From Sedimentitalea sp042687825 (lineage in GTDB: Bacteria; Pseudomonadota; Alphaproteobacteria; Rhodobacterales; Rhodobacteraceae): a stretch of DNA of 64,000 nucleotides. The position numbers and the translations under genes were made by a program. Position 1 is the stretch's first letter. Each line of letters starts with the position of its first letter. This document shows, in pieces, positions 33,893 through 43,014 of this stretch. Where the stretch lies: the NCBI RefSeq assembly GCF_042687825.1, contig NZ_JBHUQE010000001.1:124001-188000 (forward strand), read 5' to 3'. A model generated the notes under the pieces. That model saw only the letters and a program-made list of their open reading frames with translations. It did not search any database and was not told the origin of the DNA.

Positions 33893-36697
33893 ATGGGCGA
33901 GACGACATTCGGCAAGGGCTGTCATCTGCATCTGATCGACGGATCGGCCTTCATTTTCCGCGCCTACCACGCGCTGCCGCCCCTGACGCGCAAATCCGAC
34001 GGCCTGCCGATCGGCGCAGTGGCAGGGTTCTGCAACATGATCCACCGCTATGTCGAGGCCAATTCCGGCCCCGATGCACCGACCCACGTGGCGGTGATCT
34101 TTGACAAGGGCAGCCACACCTTTCGCAATGATCTCTATGATCAGTACAAGGCCAACCGCGAGGCGATGCCCGAGGATCTGCGCCCGCAGATCCCGCTGAC
34201 CCGGGCTGCCACCGAGGCGTTCAACATCGCCTGCAAGGAACTGGAAGGCTACGAAGCCGACGACATCATCGCCACCTTGGCGTGTCAGGCCCGCGCCGCC
34301 GGCGGGCGCGTGACCATTATCAGTTCCGACAAGGACCTGATGCAACTGGTCGGTGACGGGGTCGAGATGCTGGACGCGATGAAGAACCGGCGCATCGACC
34401 GCGACGGGGTTTTCGAGAAATTCGGCGTCGGCCCGGACCGGGTCGTCGATGTGCAGGCGCTGGCGGGCGACAGTGTCGACAACGTGCCCGGCGCGCCCGG
34501 CATCGGGATCAAGACCGCTGCACTCTTGATCAACGAATATGGCGATCTGGAGACGCTGCTGGCGCGGGCCGAAGAGATAAAACAGCCAAAGCGTCGCCAG
34601 ACCCTGATTGAAAAGCGGGAACAGATCGAACTGAGCAAAAAACTGGTGCAGCTGGATTGTGCCGCGCCGCTGGATTTCGGTCTGGACGATCTGCAGGTGC
34701 GCGATCCCGACCCCGATGTACTGATGCCCTTTCTGGCCGAAATGGAATTCCGCACCCTGACCCGCCGCATCGCCGATCAGCTGGGGGTCGACGCACCGGT
34801 CATTCCCGACAAGATCGCCCCGCCTGCCGAGGCGGACACCCCCGAGGCGCCGGCCTTTGATGCGGCTGACTATTCCCGTGTTGGCGATGCCGCGGCCCTG
34901 CAGGTCTGGATCGACCGCATTCACGAACGCGGCTGGGTCGCGGTCGACACCGAGACCACCGGGCTGAACGAAATGACCGCCGATCTGGTCGGCATTTCGC
35001 TGTGTGTCGAGCCGGGGCAGGCCTGTTACATCCCGCTGATCCACAAGGCCCAGGCGACCGACGATCTGTTCGGCTCGGACGAGCTGGCCGAGGGGCAGAT
35101 GCCGCTGGCCGAGGCGCTGAAGATGCTGAAACCGGTGCTCGAGGATCCGGCGGTGCTGAAAATCGGCCAGAACATGAAATACGACGCCAAAATCTTTGCC
35201 CGCAACGGCATCGACGTGGCACCGATCGACGACACGATGCTGCTGTCCTATGCGCTGCATGGCGGGCTGCACGGGCACGGCATGGACACGCTGAGCGACC
35301 GCTATCTGGGGCACACGCCGATCCCGATCAAGCCGCTGTTGGGCAGCGGAAAATCGGCGATTACCTTTGACCGGGTGCCGGTGGACAAGGCCGTCGAATA
35401 TGCCGCCGAGGATGCCGACATCACCCTGCGTCTGTGGCAGACATTCAAGCCGCAACTGCATCGCAACCGGGTGACCACGGTCTATGAAACCCTGGAACGC
35501 CCGCTGGTGCCGGTGCTGGCGCAGATGGAAATGCACGGCATCAAGGTCGATCGCGACACGCTCAGCCGCATGTCCAACGCCTTTGCCCAGAAAATGGCCG
35601 GACTCGAGGCCGAAATACACGAACTGGCGGGCGAGACCTTCAATGTCGGCAGCCCCAAGCAGCTGGGCGAAATCCTGTTCGACAAGATGGGCATCGAGGG
35701 CGGCAAGCGCGGCAAGACCGGGGCCTATGCCACCGGGGTCGACATTCTGGAAGATCTGGCCACGGTGCATGACCTGCCCGCCCGGGTTCTGGACTGGCGC
35801 CAGCTGAGCAAGCTGAAATCGACCTATACCGACGCGCTGCAGGCCCATATCAATTCCGACACCGGTCGCGTCCACACGTCCTATGCCATTGCCGGTGCCA
35901 ACACCGGGCGGCTGGCCTCGACCGACCCCAACCTGCAGAACATCCCGGTGCGCACCGAAGAGGGCCGGCGCATTCGCGAGGCCTTTGTCGCCGAGCCGGG
36001 CAACGTTCTGGTCTCTCTGGACTATTCCCAGATCGAGTTGCGGATTCTGGCGCATATCGCCGGGATCGACGCACTGAAATCGGCCTTTGCCGAGGGGCTG
36101 GACATTCACGCCATGACCGCGTCCGAAATGTTCGACGTGCCGCTGGACCAGATGACGCCGGACGTGCGCCGCAAGGCCAAGGCGATCAATTTCGGCGTGA
36201 TCTATGGCATTTCCGGCTTTGGCCTGGCCCGCAACCTGCGCATTCCGCGCGCCGAGGCGCAGGGGTTCATCGACCGCTATTTCGAGCGATTTCCCGGCAT
36301 CCGCAAATACATGGACGCGACCAAGGGCTTTGCCAAGGAGAACGGCTATGTCCAGACCCTGTTCGGGCGCCGCATCCATACGCCCGAGATCAATGCCAAG
36401 GGGCCGCGCGCCAGTTTTGCCTATCGCGCCGCGATCAATGCGCCGATCCAGGGCACGGCTGCCGATGTGATCCGGCGGGCAATGGTGCGCATGCCGGCGG
36501 CCATTGCCGACCTGCCGGCGCGGATGCTGTTGCAGGTGCATGACGAATTGCTGTTCGAAGTGGCCGAGGGCGCGGTCGACGACACCATCGCCCGTGCCCG
36601 CGACGTCATGGAAAACGCCGCCGATCCGGCGGTGCATCTGGACGTGAAACTGACCGTGGACGCTGGGCAAGGAGCGAACTGGGCGCAGGCACACTGA
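33893..36697 (+). CDS. polA: DNA polymerase I
   Basis: This 934-residue enzyme fills gaps, removes RNA primers and works in repair. All three domains are present. The 5'-3' exonuclease starts HLIDGSAFIFRAYHALPP and has YEADDIIATLA and GDSVDNVPGAPGIG. The 3'-5' proofreading domain looks active, with VAVDTETTGLNEMTADLVG and a downstream YAAEDADITLRLW. The polymerase domain has NTGRLASTDPNLQNIPVR, LVSLDYSQIELRILAHI, KAINFGVIYGISGFGL and VHDELLFEV. Length is normal. It stands as a single gene 193 bases after the zinc-finger gene; nothing is seen in that gap. Confidence 0.98.
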   Translation: MGETTFGKGCHLHLIDGSAFIFRAYHALPPLTRKSDGLPIGAVAGFCNMIHRYVEANSGPDAPTHVAVIFDKGSHTFRNDLYDQYKANREAMPEDLRPQIPLTRAATEAFNIACKELEGYEADDIIATLACQARAAGGRVTIISSDKDLMQLVGDGVEMLDAMKNRRIDRDGVFEKFGVGPDRVVDVQALAGDSVDNVPGAPGIGIKTAALLINEYGDLETLLARAEEIKQPKRRQTLIEKREQIELSKKLVQLDCAAPLDFGLDDLQVRDPDPDVLMPFLAEMEFRTLTRRIADQLGVDAPVIPDKIAPPAEADTPEAPAFDAADYSRVGDAAALQVWIDRIHERGWVAVDTETTGLNEMTADLVGISLCVEPGQACYIPLIHKAQATDDLFGSDELAEGQMPLAEALKMLKPVLEDPAVLKIGQNMKYDAKIFARNGIDVAPIDDTMLLSYALHGGLHGHGMDTLSDRYLGHTPIPIKPLLGSGKSAITFDRVPVDKAVEYAAEDADITLRLWQTFKPQLHRNRVTTVYETLERPLVPVLAQMEMHGIKVDRDTLSRMSNAFAQKMAGLEAEIHELAGETFNVGSPKQLGEILFDKMGIEGGKRGKTGAYATGVDILEDLATVHDLPARVLDWRQLSKLKSTYTDALQAHINSDTGRVHTSYAIAGANTGRLASTDPNLQNIPVRTEEGRRIREAFVAEPGNVLVSLDYSQIELRILAHIAGIDALKSAFAEGLDIHAMTASEMFDVPLDQMTPDVRRKAKAINFGVIYGISGFGLARNLRIPRAEAQGFIDRYFERFPGIRKYMDATKGFAKENGYVQTLFGRRIHTPEINAKGPRASFAYRAAINAPIQGTAADVIRRAMVRMPAAIADLPARMLLQVHDELLFEVAEGAVDDTIARARDVMENAADPAVHLDVKLTVDAGQGANWAQAH

Positions 36698-36728
36698 CGC
36701 CCGCGCCCGGCGGAATGCGCGAAACCCT

Positions 36729-36756
36729 TTGCCATTCGGATCAATTGCGCTTATAC
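36729..36756 (+). promoter_or_regulatory. Sigma70-like promoter for rpsO
   Basis: TTGCCA (36729-36734) and TTATAC (36751-36756) are separated by 16 bases, in the gap after polA. The predicted leader is about 110 bases, long enough for the mRNA autoregulation known for S15 in E. coli. Confidence 0.45.
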
Positions 36757-36874
36757 GCCCGCATCCGCCTCTGACTCGCGCCCCGTCGCGGCTTGGCTGC
36801 GGACCCTCCACGGGCCTGTGCTGGACGACATCCCGGCCTGCGCCATTCACTTTTACCCTGCAAAGGAGACCCCG

Positions 36875-37144
36875 ATGTCGATCACTACCGAAGAAAAAGC
36901 CCGCGTCATGAAGGATTTCGCCACCAAGGATGGCGATACCGGTTCCCCCGAAGTCCAGGTGGCCATCCTGTCCTCGCGCATCGCAACCCTGACCGAGCAT
37001 TTCAAGACCCACAAAAAAGACAACCACGGTCGCCGTGGCCTTTTGAAGATGGTCGCCCAGCGCCGCAAATTGCTGGACTATGTCAAAGGCAAGGACGAAG
37101 CCCGCTATCAGGACCTGATCGGCCGGCTGGGCCTGCGCCGCTAA
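36875..37144 (+). CDS. rpsO: 30S ribosomal protein S15
   Basis: The 89-residue protein is standard S15, binding 16S rRNA early in small-subunit assembly. It has DTGSPEVQVAILSSRI, LTEHFKTHKKDNHGRRGLL and KGKDEARYQDLIGRLGLR. AAAGGAG lies ahead of the ATG. A terminator follows 45 bases after the stop. In many bacteria rpsO sits directly before pnp; here a separate gene stands between them. Confidence 0.98.
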   Translation: MSITTEEKARVMKDFATKDGDTGSPEVQVAILSSRIATLTEHFKTHKKDNHGRRGLLKMVAQRRKLLDYVKGKDEARYQDLIGRLGLRR

Positions 37145-37189
37145 GACCGGCTTGCGGCGTCATTCAGGCGCCGGTTCTGCATCAATTCC

Positions 37190-37221
37190 AGGCGCCCATT
37201 CCTCGTGATCGGGCGCCTTTT
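37190..37221 (+). terminator. Rho-independent terminator after rpsO
   Basis: AGGCGCCC (37190-37197) pairs with GGGCGCCT (37211-37218) around a 13-base loop and is followed by TTTT. Confidence 0.75.
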
Positions 37222-37339
37222 GCGTGTCGATTTAGTGATTTTTTTGCAACGGTTTTACCACGACCAAGCCGGATACTGCTGGCAAGGCTGCCTGCGCTGC
37301 TTCGCGAATATCCGGCCAAGTGACTGATTATAATCATAT

Positions 37340-37348
37340 TTATCCACA
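37340..37348 (+). promoter_or_regulatory. Consensus DnaA box
   Basis: TTATCCACA, five bases after the AT-rich palindrome GATTATAATC. Perfect match to the E. coli-type 9-mer. Confidence 0.45.
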
Positions 37349-37495
37349 CCCATTCTTCTGATGCGAAAATGCGGACTGACTGCCGCAAATTTGCCCCGGT
37401 CAGGACGCAAGGCGCCTATGCGGATTTCGGGATTGTACCGCGCCCGCACAGGCCTAGATCCTGTCGCAGGGAGGCATGTATGTCGGAGACTGATC

Positions 37496-38152
37496 ATGCT
37501 GAAGACCATGGACACACGGATACCAAACCCGGTGCCGACTTTTGGCCCGCTTGCCGCCCCTGAGCGGTTCGCAGGCGCAGTCGGAATGACAATGCCGGGA
37601 TATGCAATCCCTGCCCGGCTCGCCGGACATTTCCAACGTCGGTTCGACGACTTCTGGGACAGAAGCGGCCGGTTCTGGAGGCAGCTGCGCGCCCGTGCCT
37701 GCCGGATCGAGGCCCTGAAACCCGCCGATACAGACCGGATCATCGCGCATTTCGCCGAGCTTAGCCCGGCGGATCGTGCCGCCCGGTTCAACTCGGCCAC
37801 CAGCCCGAAGGTCATCGCGGACCGCTATCGCAATCTCGACTGGTCGCGTACCCGGGTTCTGGGCGCGATCAGTGGCAACCGTCTGGTCGCCGTGGCCGAA
37901 ATCGCCGAAACCGATGCCGCCGGACAGGCCGGTCGCGAGGTCGCGCTGTCGGTGCTGGACGGCTGGCAGGGCGCCCAGATTGGCGAACGTCTGTTGCGCT
38001 CGGCGATCCAGGCGGTCTGCGAGGTCGAAGGCCTGCCGCTGGTGATGTTCGCGCGCGGGGACAACAGCCGCATGATCAATCTGGCGCGCAAACTGGGCGC
38101 CGAGGGCACCATGTGCAACGGCGAATACCAGGCCGAATTCGCCCCCTGCTAG
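37496..38152 (+). CDS. GNAT-like N-acetyltransferase family protein
   Basis: The 218-residue protein ends in a GNAT-like fold: DWSRTRVLGAISGNRLVAVA and ALSVLDGWQGAQIGERLLRS, where the second part corresponds to the acetyl-CoA binding helix, then LPLVMFARGDNSRMINLARK. The first 70 residues (RIPNPVPTFGPLAAPERF...) lack a known domain. The ATG at 37496 has GGAG seven bases upstream. A competing short frame of 27 codons (37480-37563) begins after a better GGGAGG site and overlaps this start; it might be a leader peptide. Substrate unknown. Single gene between rpsO and pnp. Confidence 0.7.
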   Translation: MLKTMDTRIPNPVPTFGPLAAPERFAGAVGMTMPGYAIPARLAGHFQRRFDDFWDRSGRFWRQLRARACRIEALKPADTDRIIAHFAELSPADRAARFNSATSPKVIADRYRNLDWSRTRVLGAISGNRLVAVAEIAETDAAGQAGREVALSVLDGWQGAQIGERLLRSAIQAVCEVEGLPLVMFARGDNSRMINLARKLGAEGTMCNGEYQAEFAPC

Positions 38153-38372
38153 GCGGCGAATGGCGCGCCGGCGCGACCGGAAAGGTTCGCCCGGCCCGCC
38201 CCGGATGCCGTTTCGGGCAAACCGGCAGAAAATTTCGTGCTTCTCATGGATGGCAACTTGCGGTATGCGCGAAAAATCTGAGACGTTGCGCCCTGACCCC
38301 GGCGCTCGAAAGTAAAGATGGAAGGGGTCGGCGGCAATGGGGCCGTCATGCAAACGGGAGACCCGGAGGGCC

Positions 38373-38384
38373 GGGAGCGCTCCC
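38373..38384 (+). other. Short palindrome in the pnp leader
   Basis: GGGAGCGCTCCC is a perfect 12-base palindrome 16 bases before the pnp ATG. As RNA it could only form a poor tight hairpin; it may be part of a larger leader structure, as pnp mRNA leaders are RNase III targets in E. coli. Confidence 0.3.
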
Positions 38385-38400
38385 ATACAGGATACGCTAG

Positions 38401-40533
38401 ATGTTCAACGTTACGACGAAATCGATGGAGTGGGGCGAAGAGACCCTCACTCTGGAAACGGGCAAGGTTGCCCGCCAGGCGGATGGCTCGGTCATCGCCA
38501 CTCTGGGTGAAACTTCGGTCATGGCCAATGTGACCTATGCCCGCAAGCAAAAGCCCGGTCAGGATTTCTTTCCCCTGACCGTGCATTACAACGAGAAATA
38601 CTATGCCGCCGGTAAAATCCCGGGCGGTTTCTTCAAGCGCGAGGCGCGCCCGACCGAGAAAGAGACGCTGACAAGCCGCCTGATCGACCGTCCGATCCGT
38701 CCGCTGTTCGTGCCCGGCTTCAAGAACGAAGTGCTGGTGATCTGCACCGTGCTGAGCCACGACCTGGTCAACGATCCCGACATGGTGGCGATGATTGCCG
38801 CCAGCGCCGCGCTGACCCTGTCCGGCGTGCCCTTCATGGGTCCGATCGGTGCCTGCCGCGTCGGTTTCGAGGATGGCGAGTACATCCTGAACCCGACCGT
38901 CGACGACATGCAGGACCTGCGCCTGAACCCGGAACAGCGCCTGGACCTGGTCGTTGCCGGCACCAAGGATGCGGTCATGATGGTCGAATCCGAGGCCTAT
39001 GAACTGTCCGAAGCGGAAATGCTGGGCGCGGTGAAATTCGCTCATGAACAGATCCAGCCGGTGATCGACCTGATCATCTCGCTGGCCGAAGAAGCCGCCA
39101 AGGAACCGTTCGACTATCAGCCAGTGGACTATTCCGCGCTGTATGACGCGGTCAAGGCCGCGGGCGAGACCGAGATGCGCGCCGCCTTTGCGATCACCGA
39201 CAAGCAGGAGCGCACGGCCGCCGTGGCCGCGGCCCGCGAAGCCATCCTGGAAAAGCTCAGCGAAGAGCAGCAGGGCGACGAGAACCTGGGTTCGGCGCTG
39301 AAAAAGCTCGAAGCCGGCATCCTGCGCGGCGACGTGGTCAAGACCGGCAAGCGGATCGACGGGCGCAAGACCGACGAAATCCGCGACATCGTGGCGGAAA
39401 CCGGCATGCTGCCGCGGACCCACGGCTCGGCCCTGTTCACCCGCGGCGAGACCCAGGGTCTGGTCGTGACCACACTGGGCACCGGCGATGACGAACAATT
39501 CATCGACGCGCTGCATGGCAACTTCAAATCCAACTTCCTGCTGCACTACAACTTTCCGCCCTACTCCGTTGGCGAAGTCGGACGGTTCGGGTTCACCGGG
39601 CGCCGCGAGATCGGCCATGGCAAACTGGCCTGGCGGGCGCTGCAGGCGGTGCTGCCCGCCAGCACCGATTTCCCCTATACCATCCGCGTGGTCAGCGAGA
39701 TCACCGAATCCAACGGCTCCAGTTCGATGGCGTCGGTCTGCGGCGGTTCGCTGTCGATGATGGATGCGGGCGTACCGCTCAAGGCGCCGGTGGCCGGTGT
39801 TGCCATGGGCCTGATCCTCGAAGAGGACGGCTCGTATGCGATCCTGTCCGACATTCTGGGCGACGAGGATCATCTGGGCGACATGGATTTCAAGGTTGCC
39901 GGAACCGAGAACGGCATCACCAGCCTGCAGATGGACATCAAGGTCGCCGGGATCACGCCGGAGATTATGGAAAAGGCGCTGGCGCAGGCCAAAGAGGGCC
40001 GCATCCATATCCTGGGCGAGATGAACAAGGCGCTGTCCGGTGCCGCGGAATTCTCGATCCACGCGCCGCGCATTGAAACCATGCAGGTGCCCACCGACAA
40101 GATCCGCGAAGTGATCGGGTCGGGCGGCAAGGTGATCCGCGAGATCGTCGAAGTCAGCGGCGCCAAGGTCGACATCAACGACGACGGCATCATCAAGATC
40201 GCCAGCCCGAACGGCGAAGCGATCAAGAAAGCCTATGACATGATCCATTCGATCGTGGCCGAGCCGGAAGAGGGCAAGATCTATACCGGCAAGGTGGTCA
40301 AGATCGTCGATTTCGGTGCCTTTGTGAACTTCTTTGGCAAGCGCGACGGGCTGGTGCACGTCTCCCAGATCGAGAACCGCCGCCTGAACCACCCCAGCGA
40401 CGTGCTGAAAGAGGGTCAGGAGGTCAAGGTCAAGCTGCTGGGCTTTGACGATCGCGGCAAGGTGCGCCTGTCGATGAAGATCGTCGATCAGGAGACCGGC
40501 GAGGAAATCCGCAAGGAAGAAACCGCAGGCTGA
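38401..40533 (+). CDS. pnp: Polyribonucleotide nucleotidyltransferase (PNPase)
   Basis: PNPase degrades RNA 3'-5' by phosphorolysis. The 710-residue protein has two RNase PH domains (first with FFPLTVHYNEKYYAAGKIPG and FKREARPTEKETLTSRLIDR, second with RTHGSALFTRGETQ and GRREIGHGKLAWRAL), then KH (IREVIGSGGKVIREIVEVSG) and S1 (KIYTGKVVKIVDFGAFVNF) domains. Length and architecture are standard. A strong terminator lies right after it. Confidence 0.98.
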   Translation: MFNVTTKSMEWGEETLTLETGKVARQADGSVIATLGETSVMANVTYARKQKPGQDFFPLTVHYNEKYYAAGKIPGGFFKREARPTEKETLTSRLIDRPIRPLFVPGFKNEVLVICTVLSHDLVNDPDMVAMIAASAALTLSGVPFMGPIGACRVGFEDGEYILNPTVDDMQDLRLNPEQRLDLVVAGTKDAVMMVESEAYELSEAEMLGAVKFAHEQIQPVIDLIISLAEEAAKEPFDYQPVDYSALYDAVKAAGETEMRAAFAITDKQERTAAVAAAREAILEKLSEEQQGDENLGSALKKLEAGILRGDVVKTGKRIDGRKTDEIRDIVAETGMLPRTHGSALFTRGETQGLVVTTLGTGDDEQFIDALHGNFKSNFLLHYNFPPYSVGEVGRFGFTGRREIGHGKLAWRALQAVLPASTDFPYTIRVVSEITESNGSSSMASVCGGSLSMMDAGVPLKAPVAGVAMGLILEEDGSYAILSDILGDEDHLGDMDFKVAGTENGITSLQMDIKVAGITPEIMEKALAQAKEGRIHILGEMNKALSGAAEFSIHAPRIETMQVPTDKIREVIGSGGKVIREIVEVSGAKVDINDDGIIKIASPNGEAIKKAYDMIHSIVAEPEEGKIYTGKVVKIVDFGAFVNFFGKRDGLVHVSQIENRRLNHPSDVLKEGQEVKVKLLGFDDRGKVRLSMKIVDQETGEEIRKEETAG

Positions 40534-40557
40534 TCCACGCCAGACGCCAGAATTTCG

Positions 40558-40586
40558 GGCCTCGCCGGCAACGGCGGGGCCTTTTT
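40558..40586 (+). terminator. Rho-independent terminator after pnp
   Basis: GGCCTCGCCG (40558-40567) pairs with CGGCGGGGCC (40572-40581) around GCAA and runs into TTTTT. Confidence 0.92.
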
Positions 40587-40668
40587 CTTGCGACGCGCCG
40601 GTAATGGCACAGTCCTTTTGCCAGTGCGGGCATGGGTATGTCGCGATGCGCTTTGACGGGGTGAGCCG

Positions 40669-41415
40669 TCACAGGATGAAAAACGCCACCGTCATGACCG
40701 CGCCGACGCAGGTGACAAATATGCGCAGGATATCGGTGCGGATATTGCGGCTTTGGCGGGCACCGACATAGCCGCCGACGGTGGAACAGACCGCCATCAG
40801 CAGGGCCGGTTCCCAGGCGATCAGCCCGGCAACAACAAAGGTCAGGGCCGACACCAGCGACAGGATCGCCGACAGCACGTTTTTCAGCCCGTTCATGCTG
40901 TGCAGATTGACATAGCCCAGCAAACCGAATGTCGCCAACAGCATGATCCCGAGACCGCCGTTGAAATAGCCGCCATAGATCGAGACCGCCAGGATCGCCA
41001 CAGCCGACAGAGCCTGCCCGGCATCGCCGCGGCCGCCGCGCCGCAGATACTGCATCAGCAGCGGACCCGACGCAAAAAGGACCGTGGCGATCAGCAACAG
41101 CCAGGGCACGATGCCGGAAAACAGATCGCCCGGCGTCAGGATCAGCAGAACCGCACCGACGATGCTGCCCAGGGTCGCGACGGCCACGATTGCGCGCAGG
41201 CCCAGCGTGCCCTCGGCGCGCATGTCCTGGCGAAAGGCGACCGCGCTGCCGACATAGCCGGGCAGGGCCGCCACCGTGGCCGATGCATTGGCGCTGATCG
41301 GCGGCACACCGGCCCAGACCAGCGCCGGAAAGGTCAGAAAGGTGCCGCCGCCCGCGACCGAGTTCAACAGTCCCGCAGCAAAGCCCGCTGCGCCGAGCAC
41401 CAGATATTCCAACAC
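40669..41415 (-). CDS. TauE/SafE-family membrane permease
   Basis: A 248-residue inner-membrane protein with about eight hydrophobic segments. The N-terminal AGFAAGLLNSVAGGGTFLTF and the repeat-like NGLKNVLSAILSLVSALTFV in the second half are typical of TauE/SafE (formerly DUF81) anion exporters, thought to move sulfite, sulfoacetate or other organosulfur anions. No sulfur gene is nearby, so the substrate is open. It points towards pnp; the bidirectional gap holds the pnp terminator. Confidence 0.88.
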   Translation of the reverse strand: MLEYLVLGAAGFAAGLLNSVAGGGTFLTFPALVWAGVPPISANASATVAALPGYVGSAVAFRQDMRAEGTLGLRAIVAVATLGSIVGAVLLILTPGDLFSGIVPWLLLIATVLFASGPLLMQYLRRGGRGDAGQALSAVAILAVSIYGGYFNGGLGIMLLATFGLLGYVNLHSMNGLKNVLSAILSLVSALTFVVAGLIAWEPALLMAVCSTVGGYVGARQSRNIRTDILRIFVTCVGAVMTVAFFIL

Positions 41416-41532
41416 GGCGGGCCGCTCCTTGCGCTAAAAGTGTCACAGCCTTCTGGCACCGATCCGGCGAAACTGCAAATCCCGAGAAACCGGGCGGTGG
41501 ACGGCAGGGGGCAGGCTGGGCTAAGCATCCCC

Positions 41533-42249
41533 ATGCGATCACTGATTATCCACATGTCCGCCAGCACGGCGCGGCGGCCAAACGCCGACGCGCTGTTAAG
41601 GACGCTGCCGGGCGCTGAACTGGTCGAGGCGGTCGACGGGCGCGATCCGGCCCAGATCGCCGATGTGGTCCTCAAAAACGGCACCACGCATCGACCGCAT
41701 TACCCGTTTCCCCTGCGCCCGGCGGAAATCGGGGTATTCCAGAGCCATCGGCGCTGCTGGCAGCGTATCGTCGATCAGGGCTGGGAATACGGGCTGATTG
41801 CCGAGGACGACCTAGAGGTCGATCCCGCGCGGCTGGACCGCGCCCTGGGGCTGATCCGTCGGGCCGGCCATTCTGGCATGTATGTCCGCCTGCCGGTGAA
41901 ACAGCGCGAAACACCCGCGCACGAGCTGGCCCGGGATGGCGATATGCGCTTTATCCTGCCGAAAACCATCGGCCTGCAATGCATCTGTCAGGTGGTGGGG
42001 CGGGACGCAGCACGGCGGCTGTTGCAGGCAACCGAACGGATCGACCGGCCCGTGGACACGCTGTTGCAGATGCATTGGGTCACCGGACAGCCGGTGCATG
42101 CGATCCTGCCCAACGGCAATCGCGAGGTCGCGGCCCGGATCGGCGGATCGACGATCCAGGTCAAGACCCGCGCCAGCGGCAAGCTGGCACGGGAATTCAA
42201 CCGCGCCTGGTACCGGGCGCAGGTCGCCCTGCGCCCGCAGAAACCCTAG
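41533..42249 (+). CDS. Glycosyltransferase family 25 protein
   Basis: This 238-residue protein resembles GT25 enzymes used in lipooligosaccharide synthesis. It starts SLIIHMSASTARRPNAD, continues with GAELVEAVDGRDP and the acceptor-side LRPAEIGVFQSHRRCWQ, and has the metal-binding acidic motif LIAEDDLEVDP. PVDTLLQMHWVTGQPVHAI follows in the C-terminal part. The ATG at 41533 matches the family start; a long open frame upstream is antisense to the permease and is not coding. Its stop overlaps that of the convergent peroxiredoxin gene (CTAG shared). Confidence 0.82.
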   Translation: MRSLIIHMSASTARRPNADALLRTLPGAELVEAVDGRDPAQIADVVLKNGTTHRPHYPFPLRPAEIGVFQSHRRCWQRIVDQGWEYGLIAEDDLEVDPARLDRALGLIRRAGHSGMYVRLPVKQRETPAHELARDGDMRFILPKTIGLQCICQVVGRDAARRLLQATERIDRPVDTLLQMHWVTGQPVHAILPNGNREVAARIGGSTIQVKTRASGKLAREFNRAWYRAQVALRPQKP

Positions 42250-42899
42250 CCCGGGTTCTTGGCATAGCGCAGATAGGGCAGTTTCTTGTCCAGCGCGCCG
42301 TATTTCTCTTCGGCCTGCGCATCATCCAGCGCGAGCGCCACAATCACGTCCTCGCCCGCATTCCAGTTCGCCGGCGTCGCCAGCGGCTGTTCATAGGTGC
42401 GCTGCAGCCCGTCCAGCGCGCGCAGCACCTCGGCAAAGTTGCGGCCCACGGTCATCGGATAGGTCATGCTCAGCTTAAGCTGTTTGTCCGGCCCGATGAT
42501 AAAGACCGACCGCACCGTGGCGCTGTCGGCCGGGGTGCGCCCGTCCGGCAGATAGGCCTCGGCCGGCAGCATGTCAAAGGCCTTGCTGACCGCCAGCCCC
42601 TCATCCGCGATGATTGGAAAACCGGCCTTGGTGCCGCCGACCGCTTCGATGTCCTGTTTCCATTTCTTGTGGTCCTCGACCCCGTCCACGGAAACGCCGA
42701 TCACCTTGGTGCCGCGCTTTTCCCATTCGTCGGCCAGTTGCGCCACGGCGCCGAACTCGGTCGTGCAGACCGGTGTAAAGTCCTTCGGGTGCGAAAACAG
42801 AATCGCCCAGCTATCGCCAATCCAGTCGTGAAACTGGACGGTCCCCTGATCCGTCTCAGCGGTAAAATTCGGAACGGTATCGTTGATTCTCAGCCCCAT
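42246..42899 (-). CDS. 1-Cys peroxiredoxin (Prx6 family)
   Basis: A 217-residue thiol peroxidase that reduces H2O2 and organic peroxides. The peroxidatic cysteine is C45 in DFTPVCTTEFG; no other cysteine occurs, so it is a 1-Cys enzyme. VIGVSVDGVEDHKKW, FPIIADEGLAVSKAFDML and the C-terminal TPANWNAGEDVIV match Prx6. GGGAGG precedes the ATG at 42899. It is divergent from the aldehyde dehydrogenase, and a strong palindrome lies between their starts. Confidence 0.95.
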   Translation of the reverse strand: MGLRINDTVPNFTAETDQGTVQFHDWIGDSWAILFSHPKDFTPVCTTEFGAVAQLADEWEKRGTKVIGVSVDGVEDHKKWKQDIEAVGGTKAGFPIIADEGLAVSKAFDMLPAEAYLPDGRTPADSATVRSVFIIGPDKQLKLSMTYPMTVGRNFAEVLRALDGLQRTYEQPLATPANWNAGEDVIVALALDDAQAEEKYGALDKKLPYLRYAKNPG

Positions 42900-43014
42900 A
42901 ATCGGCCTCCCCATGATTGGTAATCCCAACGCGACTCGCGCTGACGACAACCTAATCCCTGGGCCGCTGCGTTGCATCCCCTATCCACCATCGTGGCAAT
43001 CCGGCCTGAGTCAA

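Larger units (their letters stand above)
37145..37495. other. Intergenic region between rpsO and the GNAT-like gene
   Basis: About 350 bases. It holds the rpsO terminator, then an AT-rich patch with the palindrome GATTATAATC (37326-37335, containing TATAAT on both strands) and a perfect DnaA box at 37340. A short open frame with its own GGGAGG site starts at 37480. No other gene is apparent. Confidence 0.5.

Noticed and set aside
33791..37027. A 1078-codon open frame antisense to polA
   Set aside because: polA is unmistakable on the plus strand; the long antisense frame is a by-product of GC-rich third positions and has a low-complexity, His/Gln/Gly-rich translation.
38149..40392. A 747-codon frame antisense to pnp
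   Set aside because: pnp is complete on the plus strand with KH and S1 domains; the antisense product has no character.
41546..41554. Third exact TTATCCACA
   Set aside because: It lies inside the GT25 coding sequence and could be chance; kept only as context for the intergenic boxes.
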